A stretch of 22,928 bases of DNA from Nitrospirota bacterium (GTDB lineage Bacteria; Nitrospirota; 9FT-COMBO-42-15; HDB-SIOI813), in the NCBI GenBank assembly GCA_023248365.1, contig JAHFER010000009.1:1-22928 (forward strand), written 5' to 3'. Of this stretch, positions 1-7,991 are shown piece by piece. The position numbers and the translations under genes are program-made. Each line of letters starts with the position of its first letter. Within the stretch, counting starts at the first letter, position 1. A model generated the notes under the pieces. That model worked only from the letters and a program-made list of their open reading frames with translations. It did no database searches and was not told where the DNA came from.

Positions 1-2
1 CA

Positions 3-56
3 GCTCAGGCAATAAAAATTGTAACAGAAGAAAAATCTTGTAATAAAAATGCTTGA
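3..56 (+). CDS. possible C-terminal tail of an upstream gene (partial)
   Basis: From the window edge one plus-strand frame reads 17 codons (AQAIKIVTEEKSCNKNA) before a TGA at 54-56. The composition is protein-like and the frame could be the end of a gene that starts outside the window. It is too short to assign a family and could be chance; the other two plus frames also close within about 45 bases. Confidence 0.2.
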   Translation, partial: AQAIKIVTEEKSCNKNA

Positions 57-134
57 AAAGTTAACTGTAAATGTGTTATTTATACTCTTCGCTAATTTTC
101 CTGACTTTTTCAAAGATAATAAGATAGATCACAC

Positions 135-140
135 AGGAGG
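135..140 (+). promoter_or_regulatory. Shine-Dalgarno site for the YkgJ-like gene
   Basis: A perfect AGGAGG lies 5 nt before the TTG at 146. It is the reason for accepting a non-ATG start for the following gene. Confidence 0.75.
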
Positions 141-145
141 GAGTA

Positions 146-502
146 TTGACACGGCTATTGCAGTATTACATTGACAGACATGCTATCAGAACACTTAAAA
201 AGTTTAACAGTAAATTAAGACGGTTTGTATTATGCACATTTAAACAGGAATATATAGAAGATAAGCAGAAGACAAGATTTGGAGACTGTTTTCAATGTGG
301 AAAATGTTGCAGTCTCCTTTTCAAGTGTCCTTTCCTTGAGGGACCAGAAGGGAATACAAGATGTTCAATATACGATAAAGGCAGACCAAAGCAGTGTGCG
401 GCCTTTCCAATTGATTATAAAGACCTGCATGACGTAGACTATTTATGCGGCTATTTTTTTAGCAATGAGGTGGAGAAATTAGGTAAGTTGAAAACGCAAT
501 AG
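146..502 (+). CDS. YkgJ-like zinc/iron-chelating CxxCxxCC protein
   Basis: This 118-residue cytosolic protein has no signal peptide or membrane segment. Its core is a cysteine cluster, Cys48-x2-Cys51-x2-Cys54-Cys55, followed by Cys61, Cys73, Cys84 and Cys101. This is the pattern of the YkgJ/UPF0153 family (CxxCxxCC), small proteins proposed to bind zinc or an iron-sulfur cluster; the family's reaction is not established. The basic N-terminal segment (residues 1-45) precedes the metal motif. The TTG start is supported by AGGAGG 5 nt upstream. It is the only confident plus-strand gene here and is convergent with the histidine kinase, with 86 bp between the stops, so it is probably not part of the flagellar cluster. 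Family call is good; function is unknown. Confidence 0.8.
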   Translation: MTRLLQYYIDRHAIRTLKKFNSKLRRFVLCTFKQEYIEDKQKTRFGDCFQCGKCCSLLFKCPFLEGPEGNTRCSIYDKGRPKQCAAFPIDYKDLHDVDYLCGYFFSNEVEKLGKLKTQ

Positions 503-588
503 CTGCCGTAAAACATATTCTATGATTTCACGGGATGACGGCCTTGTTGCCAATTATTATTCCTTAGCCTACTTGCAGAATTTTTAGT

Positions 589-2679
589 TTAGTTAGTTGG
601 ATATTCATTTTTCCCCAGGATATTATTAACCTTCCTGAGAAGCTCTTCTACGTTGTATGGTTTAATTATATAATTATCGCCTATCTTGTTTATAATTGTT
701 TCCGCCCTGGGTCCAAGTATGTCTCCTGTAGAAAATAGTATACGGCTTCCCATAAAGGGACGGTGTTCTCTGATCCATTCATATACAGCAGGCCCATCTA
801 TTCCAGGCATTTTAACATCACATATAACCATATCAAATTCCTCATTTTTCAACTTCTCAATAGCCTCTTCACCAGAATTTACTCCTGAACAAATATACCG
901 GCCCTTCAATATGTGTTTAATAACATCCATCTGTTCTTCCTCATCATCTACTATAAGCACCCTTTCCTTTTCAGTACTATCCATAACTTTTCCTGCACCA
1001 TCATTTCCTGCATTAAGGTAATGTGTATTATCATCCCTTGTAATAATAGGAATTCTGATTGAAAATACAGTCTTTTCTGAGTCACTTTCAACAGTAATGT
1101 CGCCATTGTGTTCATGAACAATACCGTAGCAAAGACTTAGACCTAAGCCTGTCCCCTTTCCCACATCCTTGCTGGTGTAGAAAGGATCAAAAATCTTTTC
1201 AAGACTGTCTTTAGGAATCTGTGGACCATTGTTAAATATGTCAAAGTAGATATCTGTATCATTATAATAAGCCCTTATACCTATCTCATTTCCTTCTCTG
1301 GATTTTTCTTCAAAGGCGTCACATGCATTATTCATAATATTTACAAATACCTGTTCTATCTGTCTGTCATCTGCGTATGTCATTGGGAGGGTTTTATCAA
1401 GTTCCAGCTTTAAATTGATACCCATTGAAGATATTCTATAGTGGAGAAGATTAATAACACTATTTAAAACCGTATTAAGATTTACATAATTCTTATGAGG
1501 CTTCTCCTGCCTTGAAAATCGTAACAGAGACTCAACAATATGTTTAGCGCCCGTTGCAGAACGGTTGATGGTTTTTATCAATTTCAATTCATTTTCACCA
1601 ATGGACGATTCCTGAAGAAGCTCAGAATAAACTAATACCGGTAAAAGGCGATTATTAAGTTCATGGGCTATACCCGACACAAACGTACCCATTGAGGCAA
1701 GCTTTTCCGTTTGCATAAGTTTTCTCTCCAGCATTTTACGCTCTGTAATATCCTTTGCAACTCCGAGTAATCCGCTAATTCCTTCACTGCTGCTTTTAAG
1801 AGGTGTAAAACTACATAATGTCTGGCACACCATACCATCTTTCCCTCGTAAATCAACTTCAAGGGTCTTCTTACATCCCTGCTGCAAGACATTAATAAAA
1901 GCCCTTATCCCCTCCTCACTAATTAAGAGACTATCGAAAGGTTTTCCAACAAGCTCATTCCTTGCATATCCAAGCTCTTCAACCTTTTTATTAATAAAGA
2001 TAAACCGGCCTTCATTATCAATAGTAAATATTATATCGCTTGCATTCTCAAATATATTCTTTAGATATTCATGTGACTCTTCAATCTCTCTGGTCCTTTC
2101 CATAACAGTCAACTGAAGGTCTTTGTTTAACTCCTCAAGATCCTTCTGAAGTCTCACGAAGGTTACAAGGTGGCCAATAGTTGATGATAGAACAGAAAAA
2201 ACCTTCTCGTGATGACGGCTGAAGAAATTTCGCCTCTGGTGAGATAAATTCAAAACCCCGATTACTGTGGATCCGGAACAAACAGGAAGACATAACAATG
2301 AACCTATGTCTACTGATGATTTAACCTTTAAGTATCGTGTGTCATTATCAACATCAGAAATAAGAATAGGGGAGTTGTTCTTTGCAACCATACCTGCGAC
2401 ACCTTCCCCGATCTTAAATGAACGGTTTACAAACGTCTCTCCATTCAACGCTTCTCTTATTGAGACTCCAGCCTGGTTTACAACATTATTCCCGCTTTCA
2501 TCCAATAACATTATAGAACAATGATCCAATCCAAGTTCATTAGAAAGTATCTTTACTACTTCTGCACAGATTGCCTTTACATCTGAACTCTTGTCAACAG
2601 TGGCAACTATTCGCTGAAATGCAGATAAACTCTGCATGACGTCATTGTAAAATCTCTGAAGTTCACTATCCAGATTCAT
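589..2679 (-). CDS. hybrid sensor histidine kinase, GAF-PAS-HisKA-HATPase-REC
   Basis: This 696-residue protein has no membrane segment and is probably a soluble sensor. Domains in order: GAF (about 20-175), a coiled-coil linker (176-205), PAS (206-313), HisKA with His339 in HELNN, HATPase (433-545) and a C-terminal receiver (573-688). The ATPase shows an N box with Asn447/Asn451 and a clear G2 motif GKGTGLGLS near 508-515. The G1 box reads NNGPQIP rather than the common DNGxGI. The receiver keeps the acidic pair Asp578/Asp579, phospho-acceptor Asp621, Thr651 and Lys673. The kinase is therefore probably active, with the receiver as a phospho-sink or relay. No DNA-binding output domain is attached and no separate response regulator is visible. 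It lies 117 bp after the FliT-like gene and has a candidate promoter of its own; a role in motility control is inference from position. No good Shine-Dalgarno precedes the ATG. Confidence 0.9.
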   Translation of the reverse strand: MNLDSELQRFYNDVMQSLSAFQRIVATVDKSSDVKAICAEVVKILSNELGLDHCSIMLLDESGNNVVNQAGVSIREALNGETFVNRSFKIGEGVAGMVAKNNSPILISDVDNDTRYLKVKSSVDIGSLLCLPVCSGSTVIGVLNLSHQRRNFFSRHHEKVFSVLSSTIGHLVTFVRLQKDLEELNKDLQLTVMERTREIEESHEYLKNIFENASDIIFTIDNEGRFIFINKKVEELGYARNELVGKPFDSLLISEEGIRAFINVLQQGCKKTLEVDLRGKDGMVCQTLCSFTPLKSSSEGISGLLGVAKDITERKMLERKLMQTEKLASMGTFVSGIAHELNNRLLPVLVYSELLQESSIGENELKLIKTINRSATGAKHIVESLLRFSRQEKPHKNYVNLNTVLNSVINLLHYRISSMGINLKLELDKTLPMTYADDRQIEQVFVNIMNNACDAFEEKSREGNEIGIRAYYNDTDIYFDIFNNGPQIPKDSLEKIFDPFYTSKDVGKGTGLGLSLCYGIVHEHNGDITVESDSEKTVFSIRIPIITRDDNTHYLNAGNDGAGKVMDSTEKERVLIVDDEEEQMDVIKHILKGRYICSGVNSGEEAIEKLKNEEFDMVICDVKMPGIDGPAVYEWIREHRPFMGSRILFSTGDILGPRAETIINKIGDNYIIKPYNVEELLRKVNNILGKNEYPTN

Positions 2680-2730
2680 TTTGAAGGAAAGCAGATAAAC
2701 ATCTAAAAAGCTAATAAAACGTTAACTTGG

Positions 2731-2759
2731 ATTTTAACTCAAAATTATTTTATAAACAA
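2731..2759 (-). promoter_or_regulatory. candidate sigma-70 promoter for the histidine kinase
   Basis: Read on the minus strand, TTGTTT (2759-2754) is followed after exactly 17 nt by TAAAAT (2736-2731), a 5/6 match to the -10 consensus. It sits in the 117-bp gap upstream of the kinase. The -35 box is weak (3/6) and the region is AT-rich, so a chance match is possible. Confidence 0.35.
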
Positions 2760-2796
2760 GGGGGGAGAATAAATTAGAAGATATCCATAAAACAGG

Positions 2797-3225
2797 CTAA
2801 AGTTTAATACTTAAATATGAAGGAGGTTTAACACCTCTTGGGAAAGTCTTCGCTGATTGAAGGCTATTGTTAATCTTTGATAACCTTTCACTAATACCTA
2901 TTTGTGTTTTTATTAATTCTTCTTCACAAATTCTATCGTACTCTATTATCTTAGTTAAAATTTCCTTTATCTTATTGCTTAATCGTTTTATATTCTCATT
3001 AGTAACACCTGAGAATTCTGTCATGCATCTTCTCATTGCTGATATTCTTTCAATTTCCCCTGTAATACAGGTTTTATCATCAACAATACTTTCTATCATC
3101 ATATATTTTTCGGTATCTGAAACAGCATCTTTCAACTTGACAGACAGATGGTCGAGCTTAACAAAAAGATTAAGCTCCTGTTCCATACACTTCATTATTT
3201 CTTTTTCATTATCAATAGGAATCAT
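2797..3225 (-). CDS. putative FliT/FlgN-like flagellar export chaperone
   Basis: This 142-residue protein is strongly helical and charged, with heptad-like Leu/Ile spacing over residues 15-125 and no signal peptide or membrane segment. It ends in a short Pro-rich tail (FPRGVKPPSYLSIKL). No catalytic motif is visible. Its place directly after fliD and fliS, 24 bp from the fliS stop, matches the fliD-fliS-fliT order of enterobacteria. Size and helix content also suit a FliT/FlgN-type chaperone that binds FliD or the hook-filament junction proteins. The sequence alone is not enough for a firm name, so no symbol is given. The ribosome site is weak, and translation may be coupled to fliS. Confidence 0.55.
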   Translation of the reverse strand: MIPIDNEKEIMKCMEQELNLFVKLDHLSVKLKDAVSDTEKYMMIESIVDDKTCITGEIERISAMRRCMTEFSGVTNENIKRLSNKIKEILTKIIEYDRICEEELIKTQIGISERLSKINNSLQSAKTFPRGVKPPSYLSIKL

Positions 3226-3249
3226 TATATAGCACTTAATCCTAAAAAA

Positions 3250-3675
3250 CTAAAAATGTGCCGGCTCTACCCGGGATAAATTACTCTTCTGCATATCCTT
3301 CATGTTAATGCCTTCAGGTTTTGAAGTAATTTTCTCCCACGCCATTCTCAGCTCACTAAGTATTTTAATTGATTCTTCTATGGCATATGAATCTTTCTTC
3401 ATATTTGCATCAAACAACCTTTTTATCATGTACATATAAAGGCTCCTTAGATTTTTTGCAATCGGACCGGCCTCCATATTTAAAGAAGAATTTAGTTCAA
3501 AAATAATGTCCTGAGTTTTAGAAATCTTTTCTGATTTACCAATAAAGTCCATTTCATTTAGCAATTCTCTTGCCTGCTGGAGAAATATAATTGCCCCATC
3601 ATACATCATCAAAATTAATCTTCCCTGGTCCGCGGTCTTTACCTGTGTCTCATGATATTTTTGATATGGATTCAT
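3250..3675 (-). CDS. fliS: flagellin-specific export chaperone FliS
   Basis: This 141-residue protein starts with the family signature NPYQKYHETQVKTADQGRLI and continues with a LMMYDGAI segment and the amphipathic helices of the FliS four-helix bundle (SLNMEAGPIAKNLRSLYMYM around 64-83). FliS binds the C-terminal helices of flagellin in the cytosol, prevents premature polymerisation and delivers it to the export gate. Length is usual for the family (about 125-145). A GAGGAGG site lies 8 nt before the ATG. It is 29 bp downstream of fliD and very probably in the same transcript. Confidence 0.96.
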   Translation of the reverse strand: MNPYQKYHETQVKTADQGRLILMMYDGAIIFLQQARELLNEMDFIGKSEKISKTQDIIFELNSSLNMEAGPIAKNLRSLYMYMIKRLFDANMKKDSYAIEESIKILSELRMAWEKITSKPEGINMKDMQKSNLSRVEPAHF

Positions 3676-3683
3676 AGCATCAG

Positions 3684-3690
3684 CCTCCTC
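3684..3690 (-). promoter_or_regulatory. Shine-Dalgarno site for fliS
   Basis: On the minus strand GAGGAGG lies 8 nt upstream of the fliS ATG at 3675, fixing that start. Confidence 0.7.
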
Positions 3691-3704
3691 AGGTCAAATC
3701 ATAT

Positions 3705-6374
3705 TTACATATGGCTTAATTGTTTTGTAAGCCAGTTACTCACATTCTGTATCTTGCTTATGCTCTTCTCCATTGCGAGATACTGATTAGTAAGCTTTTC
3801 CCTCTCCTTAGTAAGTCTTGCTTCCATTGTATCCACCTGCTTCCCAATATTATCTATTGTACTTTGCAATCCTGTCTGCCTGTACATCACATAACCATTT
3901 ATGGTATCAAGCATGGTATTTAGTTTTTTATCCATTAATTCGGCTACACCAAGGGTCAGCTTTAATGTACCGAGATCTGCCGGCACAGTACCGCTATAAC
4001 TTACTCTTAAACTAAGTCCGTCAGTATTGGTATTTCCACTATTCCCTAAAAGATTCTGACCGCTGCCTGTAGCTGCCTCGCCGTTGATAGTTCCTGCCAC
4101 ATTTGTCCCTGAATAGGCCTGTGCAGTTATTCCCAATTGAGAGGTATTGTTTGTCCCTCCTCCAACATAGCTTATTGTAAAACCGTTAGTACTGCCGTAC
4201 TGATTATGAGTAAGAACAAGGTTATTTCCACTATTAGAGGCCGTGATATCAATTTTATTTCGGCCGGTAGTGGAAGCACTGACTGTTCCGAAACTGAGTG
4301 AACCTGCATTTGGAGTTAAAGTCAAACTTGTCTGGCTGTCACCTGCTGTGCTATCTGAAATTGAAATCTTCCCGCTTGAATCAATCGTTGCAGTTACATT
4401 ATTACCAAACTCTGTTGCAAGAGATGACAAAAATTCTCCTACTGTTCCGGTTGTTACATTTGAGATTGTGTAAGTCCCGCTGAAAGCTGCTCCGCCTTTT
4501 TTCTTACCGGAATAGGCAATGGTACTTCCATTTGTTATATTATTGGCATCTCCCCCTGTATTTATCTCTGACCATTTTGTTGAAGTTGAAACAAATCCTC
4601 CGCCCGCTGCTGTTGTCTTTGTATTGGCTGCCGAGCCTGTCAGCACCTGGGTATATTCTGCCGCAAGCTCTGAATTTATGTTATTTACGATCGTACTTAT
4701 TGTATTTCCATTTGTTAAAGATACAGTCGCAACCCTTCCTGTAAACTTATCTGTAATCTTTATCTGGTCTGCTGTCGCATCATCTGTGTAAGTACCGCTA
4801 AAGCCTGTCCCTGTTACTGCTCCCTGAGATGCAGCAGTAGTTATATTTACTGCATAGGTACCTGCCTTTGTTGTCTTAGTATGTGATATATATTCCACTT
4901 TGCTGTTTGAAGCTGTACCTTCGTAGACAAATAATCTTTTTACGGCATTAAAATCAGATTGAAGGGCGCTGGTCAGCTTTGTATCATCAACACCAACAAG
5001 ACCTTTGCTGTCAACGGATACACCTGCCTGGGAAAGGCTTTGCATGGTCGAGGAAAGGCCCAGTATTGAATTGGCTAAAACACTCCTCAAATCAGACTGA
5101 ACAGTTGTAAGAGTTACGTCTCCTGATAATACTCCGGCAGTCTTCTTGTCTGCATTATATGTAAACTGCTCATTTGCCAATTTTACAATTTCATTATAAT
5201 TAGTTGTAAAACTCTGTATAGACTTTTTTACAGCGTCTATATCTCTGGCTACACTGAGGGTCAATGTAGTGGCTGCATCATTATTTATCAGATTTAATGT
5301 AACTCCATCTATAGCATCTGTAATAGTATTGGTAGTCCTTGACATGGAAATACCATCAACTGTAATACTGGCATTCTGTCCGGCATTTATAGAATTGGCC
5401 AACCCGCCTTTAAGAATCCCAAGTGCCTCAAGTACATTATTACTGTCAGTAAAGGTATTTGTCCCGCTGATTTTAAGCTGGTATTTGGTTACGCCGGCAG
5501 CAGTGGATGATTCTATTGTAGTGGTCACACCTGTTGGAGCCGCAGCATCAATAGCGCTTTTTATATTTGTCAGCGATTGAGTTCCAAGATTTATACTAAC
5601 TGTTTTGTCACCAATAGTTACTGTTCCGCTGGGGGCAGATGACAGCCCATTCAATGTCCCAACTGCGGTACTGGTGCTTGTATACTTATCACTCATCCCG
5701 CCGCTGGGACTAACACTATTCTTGATTGAGGTCGTAGCATTTGTAAAGCCAAGACTTTGTAATACATCAGTAGTGCTTGCATCCTGAATACTGAATCCAT
5801 CAGTGCCCATCTTATCGCTGGTTAGTACAAGACGGTTATCTGTATCTGAAACTGAAAGTATAGTAGCTGTTACATAAGAGGGATTTGAGCCGGCATTAAG
5901 GTTATTTATTTTATCCCTGAGATTTACTAGTGTATCAGTAGATTCAACATTTAAAGCCTTACCATTAATCAGAAACTCTCCGGAATAACCAAGTGCTGAT
6001 GTCTTGCTGGTAAATGTCGTTGTAGACATCTTCTGAGATTTTGCAATTGCTGACACAACAATATTATAGACACCAGGATTTGCCTTGGAATTTACAGAAG
6101 TGTTTAGTATATTGCTGGCACTTGTAGACGAGGAGGATGTGAGACCGGCAGTATAGGTGTTAAAATTACTTGCCTCCTTTAATGAAGCTGCAGAGGTCTG
6201 AATGCCTGAAAGCTTAGAAGCAATACTCTTCCAGGCATCTAACCTGCCCTTATATTTGGTTTGATTATCAGAAAGGACATTAACCTTTTTTCTATCTACA
6301 GTTATTAATTGATCAATAATCGTCTTCCAGTCAATTCCAGTTGCTAAGCCGCTGATTACACTTGTTGAGCTCAT
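3705..6374 (-). CDS. fliD: flagellar filament cap protein FliD (HAP2), enlarged
   Basis: FliD forms the cap at the filament tip and promotes flagellin folding and insertion. The 889-residue product begins with the FliD_N pattern (SVISGLATGIDWKTIIDQLI, residues 5-24). It has flagellin-hook-IN-like beta segments at about 130-330, the first part of FliD_C at about 333-487 (SITVDGISMSRTTNTITDAI and following), and the terminal coiled coil at about 805-889. Typical FliD is roughly 450-600 residues (468 in E. coli). The excess is a Ser/Thr/Gly/Asn-rich block at about 488-804 that splits FliD_C; within it GFSGTYT (525-530) and AFSGTYT (630-635) recur. There is no signal peptide, as expected for type III export. 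The gene starts 6 bp after the flaG stop. Its ribosome site is poor (AAGG about 11 nt upstream), suggesting coupling to flaG. Confidence 0.95.
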   Translation of the reverse strand: MSSTSVISGLATGIDWKTIIDQLITVDRKKVNVLSDNQTKYKGRLDAWKSIASKLSGIQTSAASLKEASNFNTYTAGLTSSSSTSASNILNTSVNSKANPGVYNIVVSAIAKSQKMSTTTFTSKTSALGYSGEFLINGKALNVESTDTLVNLRDKINNLNAGSNPSYVTATILSVSDTDNRLVLTSDKMGTDGFSIQDASTTDVLQSLGFTNATTSIKNSVSPSGGMSDKYTSTSTAVGTLNGLSSAPSGTVTIGDKTVSINLGTQSLTNIKSAIDAAAPTGVTTTIESSTAAGVTKYQLKISGTNTFTDSNNVLEALGILKGGLANSINAGQNASITVDGISMSRTTNTITDAIDGVTLNLINNDAATTLTLSVARDIDAVKKSIQSFTTNYNEIVKLANEQFTYNADKKTAGVLSGDVTLTTVQSDLRSVLANSILGLSSTMQSLSQAGVSVDSKGLVGVDDTKLTSALQSDFNAVKRLFVYEGTASNSKVEYISHTKTTKAGTYAVNITTAASQGAVTGTGFSGTYTDDATADQIKITDKFTGRVATVSLTNGNTISTIVNNINSELAAEYTQVLTGSAANTKTTAAGGGFVSTSTKWSEINTGGDANNITNGSTIAYSGKKKGGAAFSGTYTISNVTTGTVGEFLSSLATEFGNNVTATIDSSGKISISDSTAGDSQTSLTLTPNAGSLSFGTVSASTTGRNKIDITASNSGNNLVLTHNQYGSTNGFTISYVGGGTNNTSQLGITAQAYSGTNVAGTINGEAATGSGQNLLGNSGNTNTDGLSLRVSYSGTVPADLGTLKLTLGVAELMDKKLNTMLDTINGYVMYRQTGLQSTIDNIGKQVDTMEARLTKEREKLTNQYLAMEKSISKIQNVSNWLTKQLSHM

Positions 6375-6380
6375 GATTAT

Positions 6381-6749
6381 TTAAACCTTTTTATCAATTA
6401 ATAATCCAACCATTTCATCAATCTTTGCCTTCAGGTCGAGTAATTCAGTTGTAGGAACTTCCATAATGACTTCATTCGTAGCTTTATTAACAATTTTAAC
6501 ACTTACCTCACCTGTTTTTTCATGTATTGAAAACTTCATTTCCCTGTTTGATAAATCAAATTTGTTATTAAATTGTTCTGCTGCCTTTTCCAATTCGGAT
6601 TTATCGGGTTTACTATTTTTATTTCCCTCTCTGACATCTTTTTCTGTAGATGCCTTTGGTAATTCAGAATTTCCCACAGGAGGACTCTTATGCACCATAT
6701 CAACCTTTGGAGTGTACACAGCAGTTGAAAGGTTTATTGCGTCAATCAT
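6381..6749 (-). CDS. flaG: flagellar protein FlaG
   Basis: The C-terminal half carries the FlaG signature: MKFSIHEKTGEVSVKIVNKA, then TNEVIMEVPTTELLDLKAKI. The N-terminal half is low-complexity and charged. FlaG affects filament length in other bacteria; its mechanism is not clear. I choose the ATG at 6749 (122 residues): AGGAGG at 6763-6758 lies 8 nt before it. A GTG three codons upstream (6758) overlaps the Shine-Dalgarno itself and is unlikely to be used. The gene lies just after the flagellin terminator and 6 bp before fliD. Confidence 0.92.
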   Translation of the reverse strand: MIDAINLSTAVYTPKVDMVHKSPPVGNSELPKASTEKDVREGNKNSKPDKSELEKAAEQFNNKFDLSNREMKFSIHEKTGEVSVKIVNKATNEVIMEVPTTELLDLKAKIDEMVGLLIDKKV

Positions 6750-6757
6750 AGTAACCA

Positions 6758-6763
6758 CCTCCT
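6758..6763 (-). promoter_or_regulatory. Shine-Dalgarno site for flaG
   Basis: A perfect AGGAGG on the minus strand lies 8 nt before the ATG at 6749. Its last G is also the first base of the upstream GTG candidate at 6758, which decides the start in favour of the ATG. Confidence 0.75.
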
Positions 6764-6767
6764 AACC

Positions 6768-6813
6768 AAAAAAAATACCCCCCCATCAGAAATATCCAGA
6801 CGGGAGGGTATTT
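6768..6813 (-). terminator. rho-independent terminator after flagellin
   Basis: On the minus strand, AAATACCC (6813-6806) pairs perfectly with GGGTATTT (6780-6773). The stem extends by three more G-C pairs (6804-6802 with 6784-6782) past a single internal mismatch and closes on a 17-nt loop. It is followed by an unbroken run of eight T residues (6775-6768, overlapping the stem end). It starts 10 bp past the flagellin stop. Confidence 0.88.
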
Positions 6814-6822
6814 AACTTAATA

Positions 6823-7941
6823 CTATCTCAATAACTTAAGTACCATCTCAGGAGCCATATTTGCCTGAGCAAGCATTGCATTTCCAGCCTGTAATAGTAC
6901 CTGATTCTTTGTAAAGGTTGTCATTTCAAATGCCATATCAGCATCTCTTATGATAGAATCAGCCGCAATCGTATTCTCTATTGAACTTGCCAGATTATCC
7001 GTTGCAAACTGCAGGCGGTTCTGTTTTGCACCTATATCACCGCGTTTTGTTGCCACATAAGATATTGCTGTATCTATATCATTAAGTGCACTCTGAGCTG
7101 ATTCCATAGATGTAAGGGTTACATCAAAAGAAGCGCCATCTTTCAATGCTGCTGTCCTGAGATCACCTATAGACAGAGAGATCCTGTCATTACCACTATT
7201 TGTGGTGCCGACCTGAAAATTCTGGGCAGATGTAGCTACTGTAAAATACACGCCGTCTAAATCAGTGCTGGTATCATAGGTACTGTCGAGTGTAATCTTA
7301 ACTCCAAGGGCTGAAAAGTTTAATGTCTGTGCCCCTGTTCCGCTTAATGTCAGTGTTTGGGTAATTGATCCGTTCCAGAGTGATATGGAAGTTCCACTTG
7401 CATCGGTAATTGTATACCTTGCTGATGTATCAACTACTCCACTAACGTCAACTTTTGCTGCACTTGCAATACCATTTGATGTATAAGTCGTCGCACCAAG
7501 AGATGCTGTAGCACCAAAATTTCCATTGATAAGAGCTGTACCGCTATATTTGGTGGATTGTGCAATACGATTTATTTCCTGTTCAAGCTGTGTTGCTTCA
7601 TCATCAAGCTTTGTCCTGTCTGACGAACCCAGGTTTGCAGATGAAGCCTGTGTGGCAAGTTCCTTAAGACGCTGCAGGATATTTCCTACTTGATTTGCTC
7701 CACCTTCTGCTATCTGTAATAGGGCAGAGGCCTGAGCTGTATTATCCGCTGCCTTCCGGAAACTTAGGATGTTCGCCCTTAAAGACTCTGAGATTGCGAG
7801 TCCTGCGGCATCATCACCTGCTCTGTTGATTTTAAACCCTGATGACAACTTTTCAAGAGACCTGGAAAGCATCTCATCTGATTTACTTAATGACCGGTGG
7901 GCATTAAATGCGGCTATGTTGTTATTAATCCTGAGTGACAT
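6823..7941 (-). CDS. fliC: flagellin
   Basis: This 372-residue protein has the conserved N-terminal D0/D1 region (1-140, with LSSGFKINRAGDDAAGLAIS at 32-51) and the C-terminal D1/D0 region (about 280-372, ending in GNAMLAQANMAPEMVLKLLR). The central part (140-280) is variable and rich in Ser, Thr and Gly, and would be the surface-exposed target for O-linked glycans. It is the filament subunit, exported by the flagellar type III system. Expression is well marked: a sigma-28 promoter at 8090-8116, a leader of about 140 nt, AAGGAGGA 6 nt before the ATG, and a strong terminator directly after the stop. The glycosyltransferase cluster ends only 195 bp upstream. Confidence 0.97.
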   Translation of the reverse strand: MSLRINNNIAAFNAHRSLSKSDEMLSRSLEKLSSGFKINRAGDDAAGLAISESLRANILSFRKAADNTAQASALLQIAEGGANQVGNILQRLKELATQASSANLGSSDRTKLDDEATQLEQEINRIAQSTKYSGTALINGNFGATASLGATTYTSNGIASAAKVDVSGVVDTSARYTITDASGTSISLWNGSITQTLTLSGTGAQTLNFSALGVKITLDSTYDTSTDLDGVYFTVATSAQNFQVGTTNSGNDRISLSIGDLRTAALKDGASFDVTLTSMESAQSALNDIDTAISYVATKRGDIGAKQNRLQFATDNLASSIENTIAADSIIRDADMAFEMTTFTKNQVLLQAGNAMLAQANMAPEMVLKLLR

Positions 7942-7947
7942 TTTGAA

Positions 7948-7955
7948 TCCTCCTT
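7948..7955 (-). promoter_or_regulatory. flagellin Shine-Dalgarno with overlapping GGA motifs
   Basis: AAGGAGGA on the minus strand lies 6 nt before the flagellin ATG. It contains two GGA trinucleotides, the core recognised by CsrA/RsmA, so a CsrA dimer bound here would block ribosome entry. Use as a CsrA site is inference. Confidence 0.7.
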
Positions 7956-7964
7956 GATTTATTT

Positions 7965-7987
7965 ACTAAGGGAATTATTCTCTTAGT
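7965..7987 (-). promoter_or_regulatory. flagellin leader hairpin 2
   Basis: ACTAAG (7987-7982 on the minus strand) pairs with CTTAGT (7970-7965). A G-U pair and two more pairs extend the stem to about 9 bp around a 5-nt loop. It stands between the GGA-loop hairpin and the Shine-Dalgarno. There is no T-run, so it is not a terminator; it probably affects stability or translation of the mRNA. Confidence 0.5.
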
Positions 7988-7991
7988 TATT

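Noticed and set aside
53..125. Promoter for the YkgJ-like gene
   Set aside because: TTGAAA at 53-58 has no well-spaced -10, and GATAAT at 115-120 has no -35; the AT-rich sequence gives many weak matches.
503..588. GCCGT/ACGGC hairpin as a terminator between the convergent genes
   Set aside because: The stem is only 5 bp with a loop of nearly 30 nt and no T-run on either strand.
686..1021. Plus-strand open frame of 111 codons opposite the histidine kinase
   Set aside because: It is antisense to the receiver domain, which is clearly coding on the minus strand, and has no Shine-Dalgarno.
4243..5787. Several plus-strand open frames of 60-103 codons opposite fliD
   Set aside because: They are antisense to the low-complexity Ser/Thr-rich part of fliD, lack ribosome sites and read as repetitive hydrophobic shadows.
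6750..6758. GTG start for flaG
   Set aside because: The GTG overlaps the AGGAGG Shine-Dalgarno; the ATG at 6749 has an 8-nt spacing and fits better.
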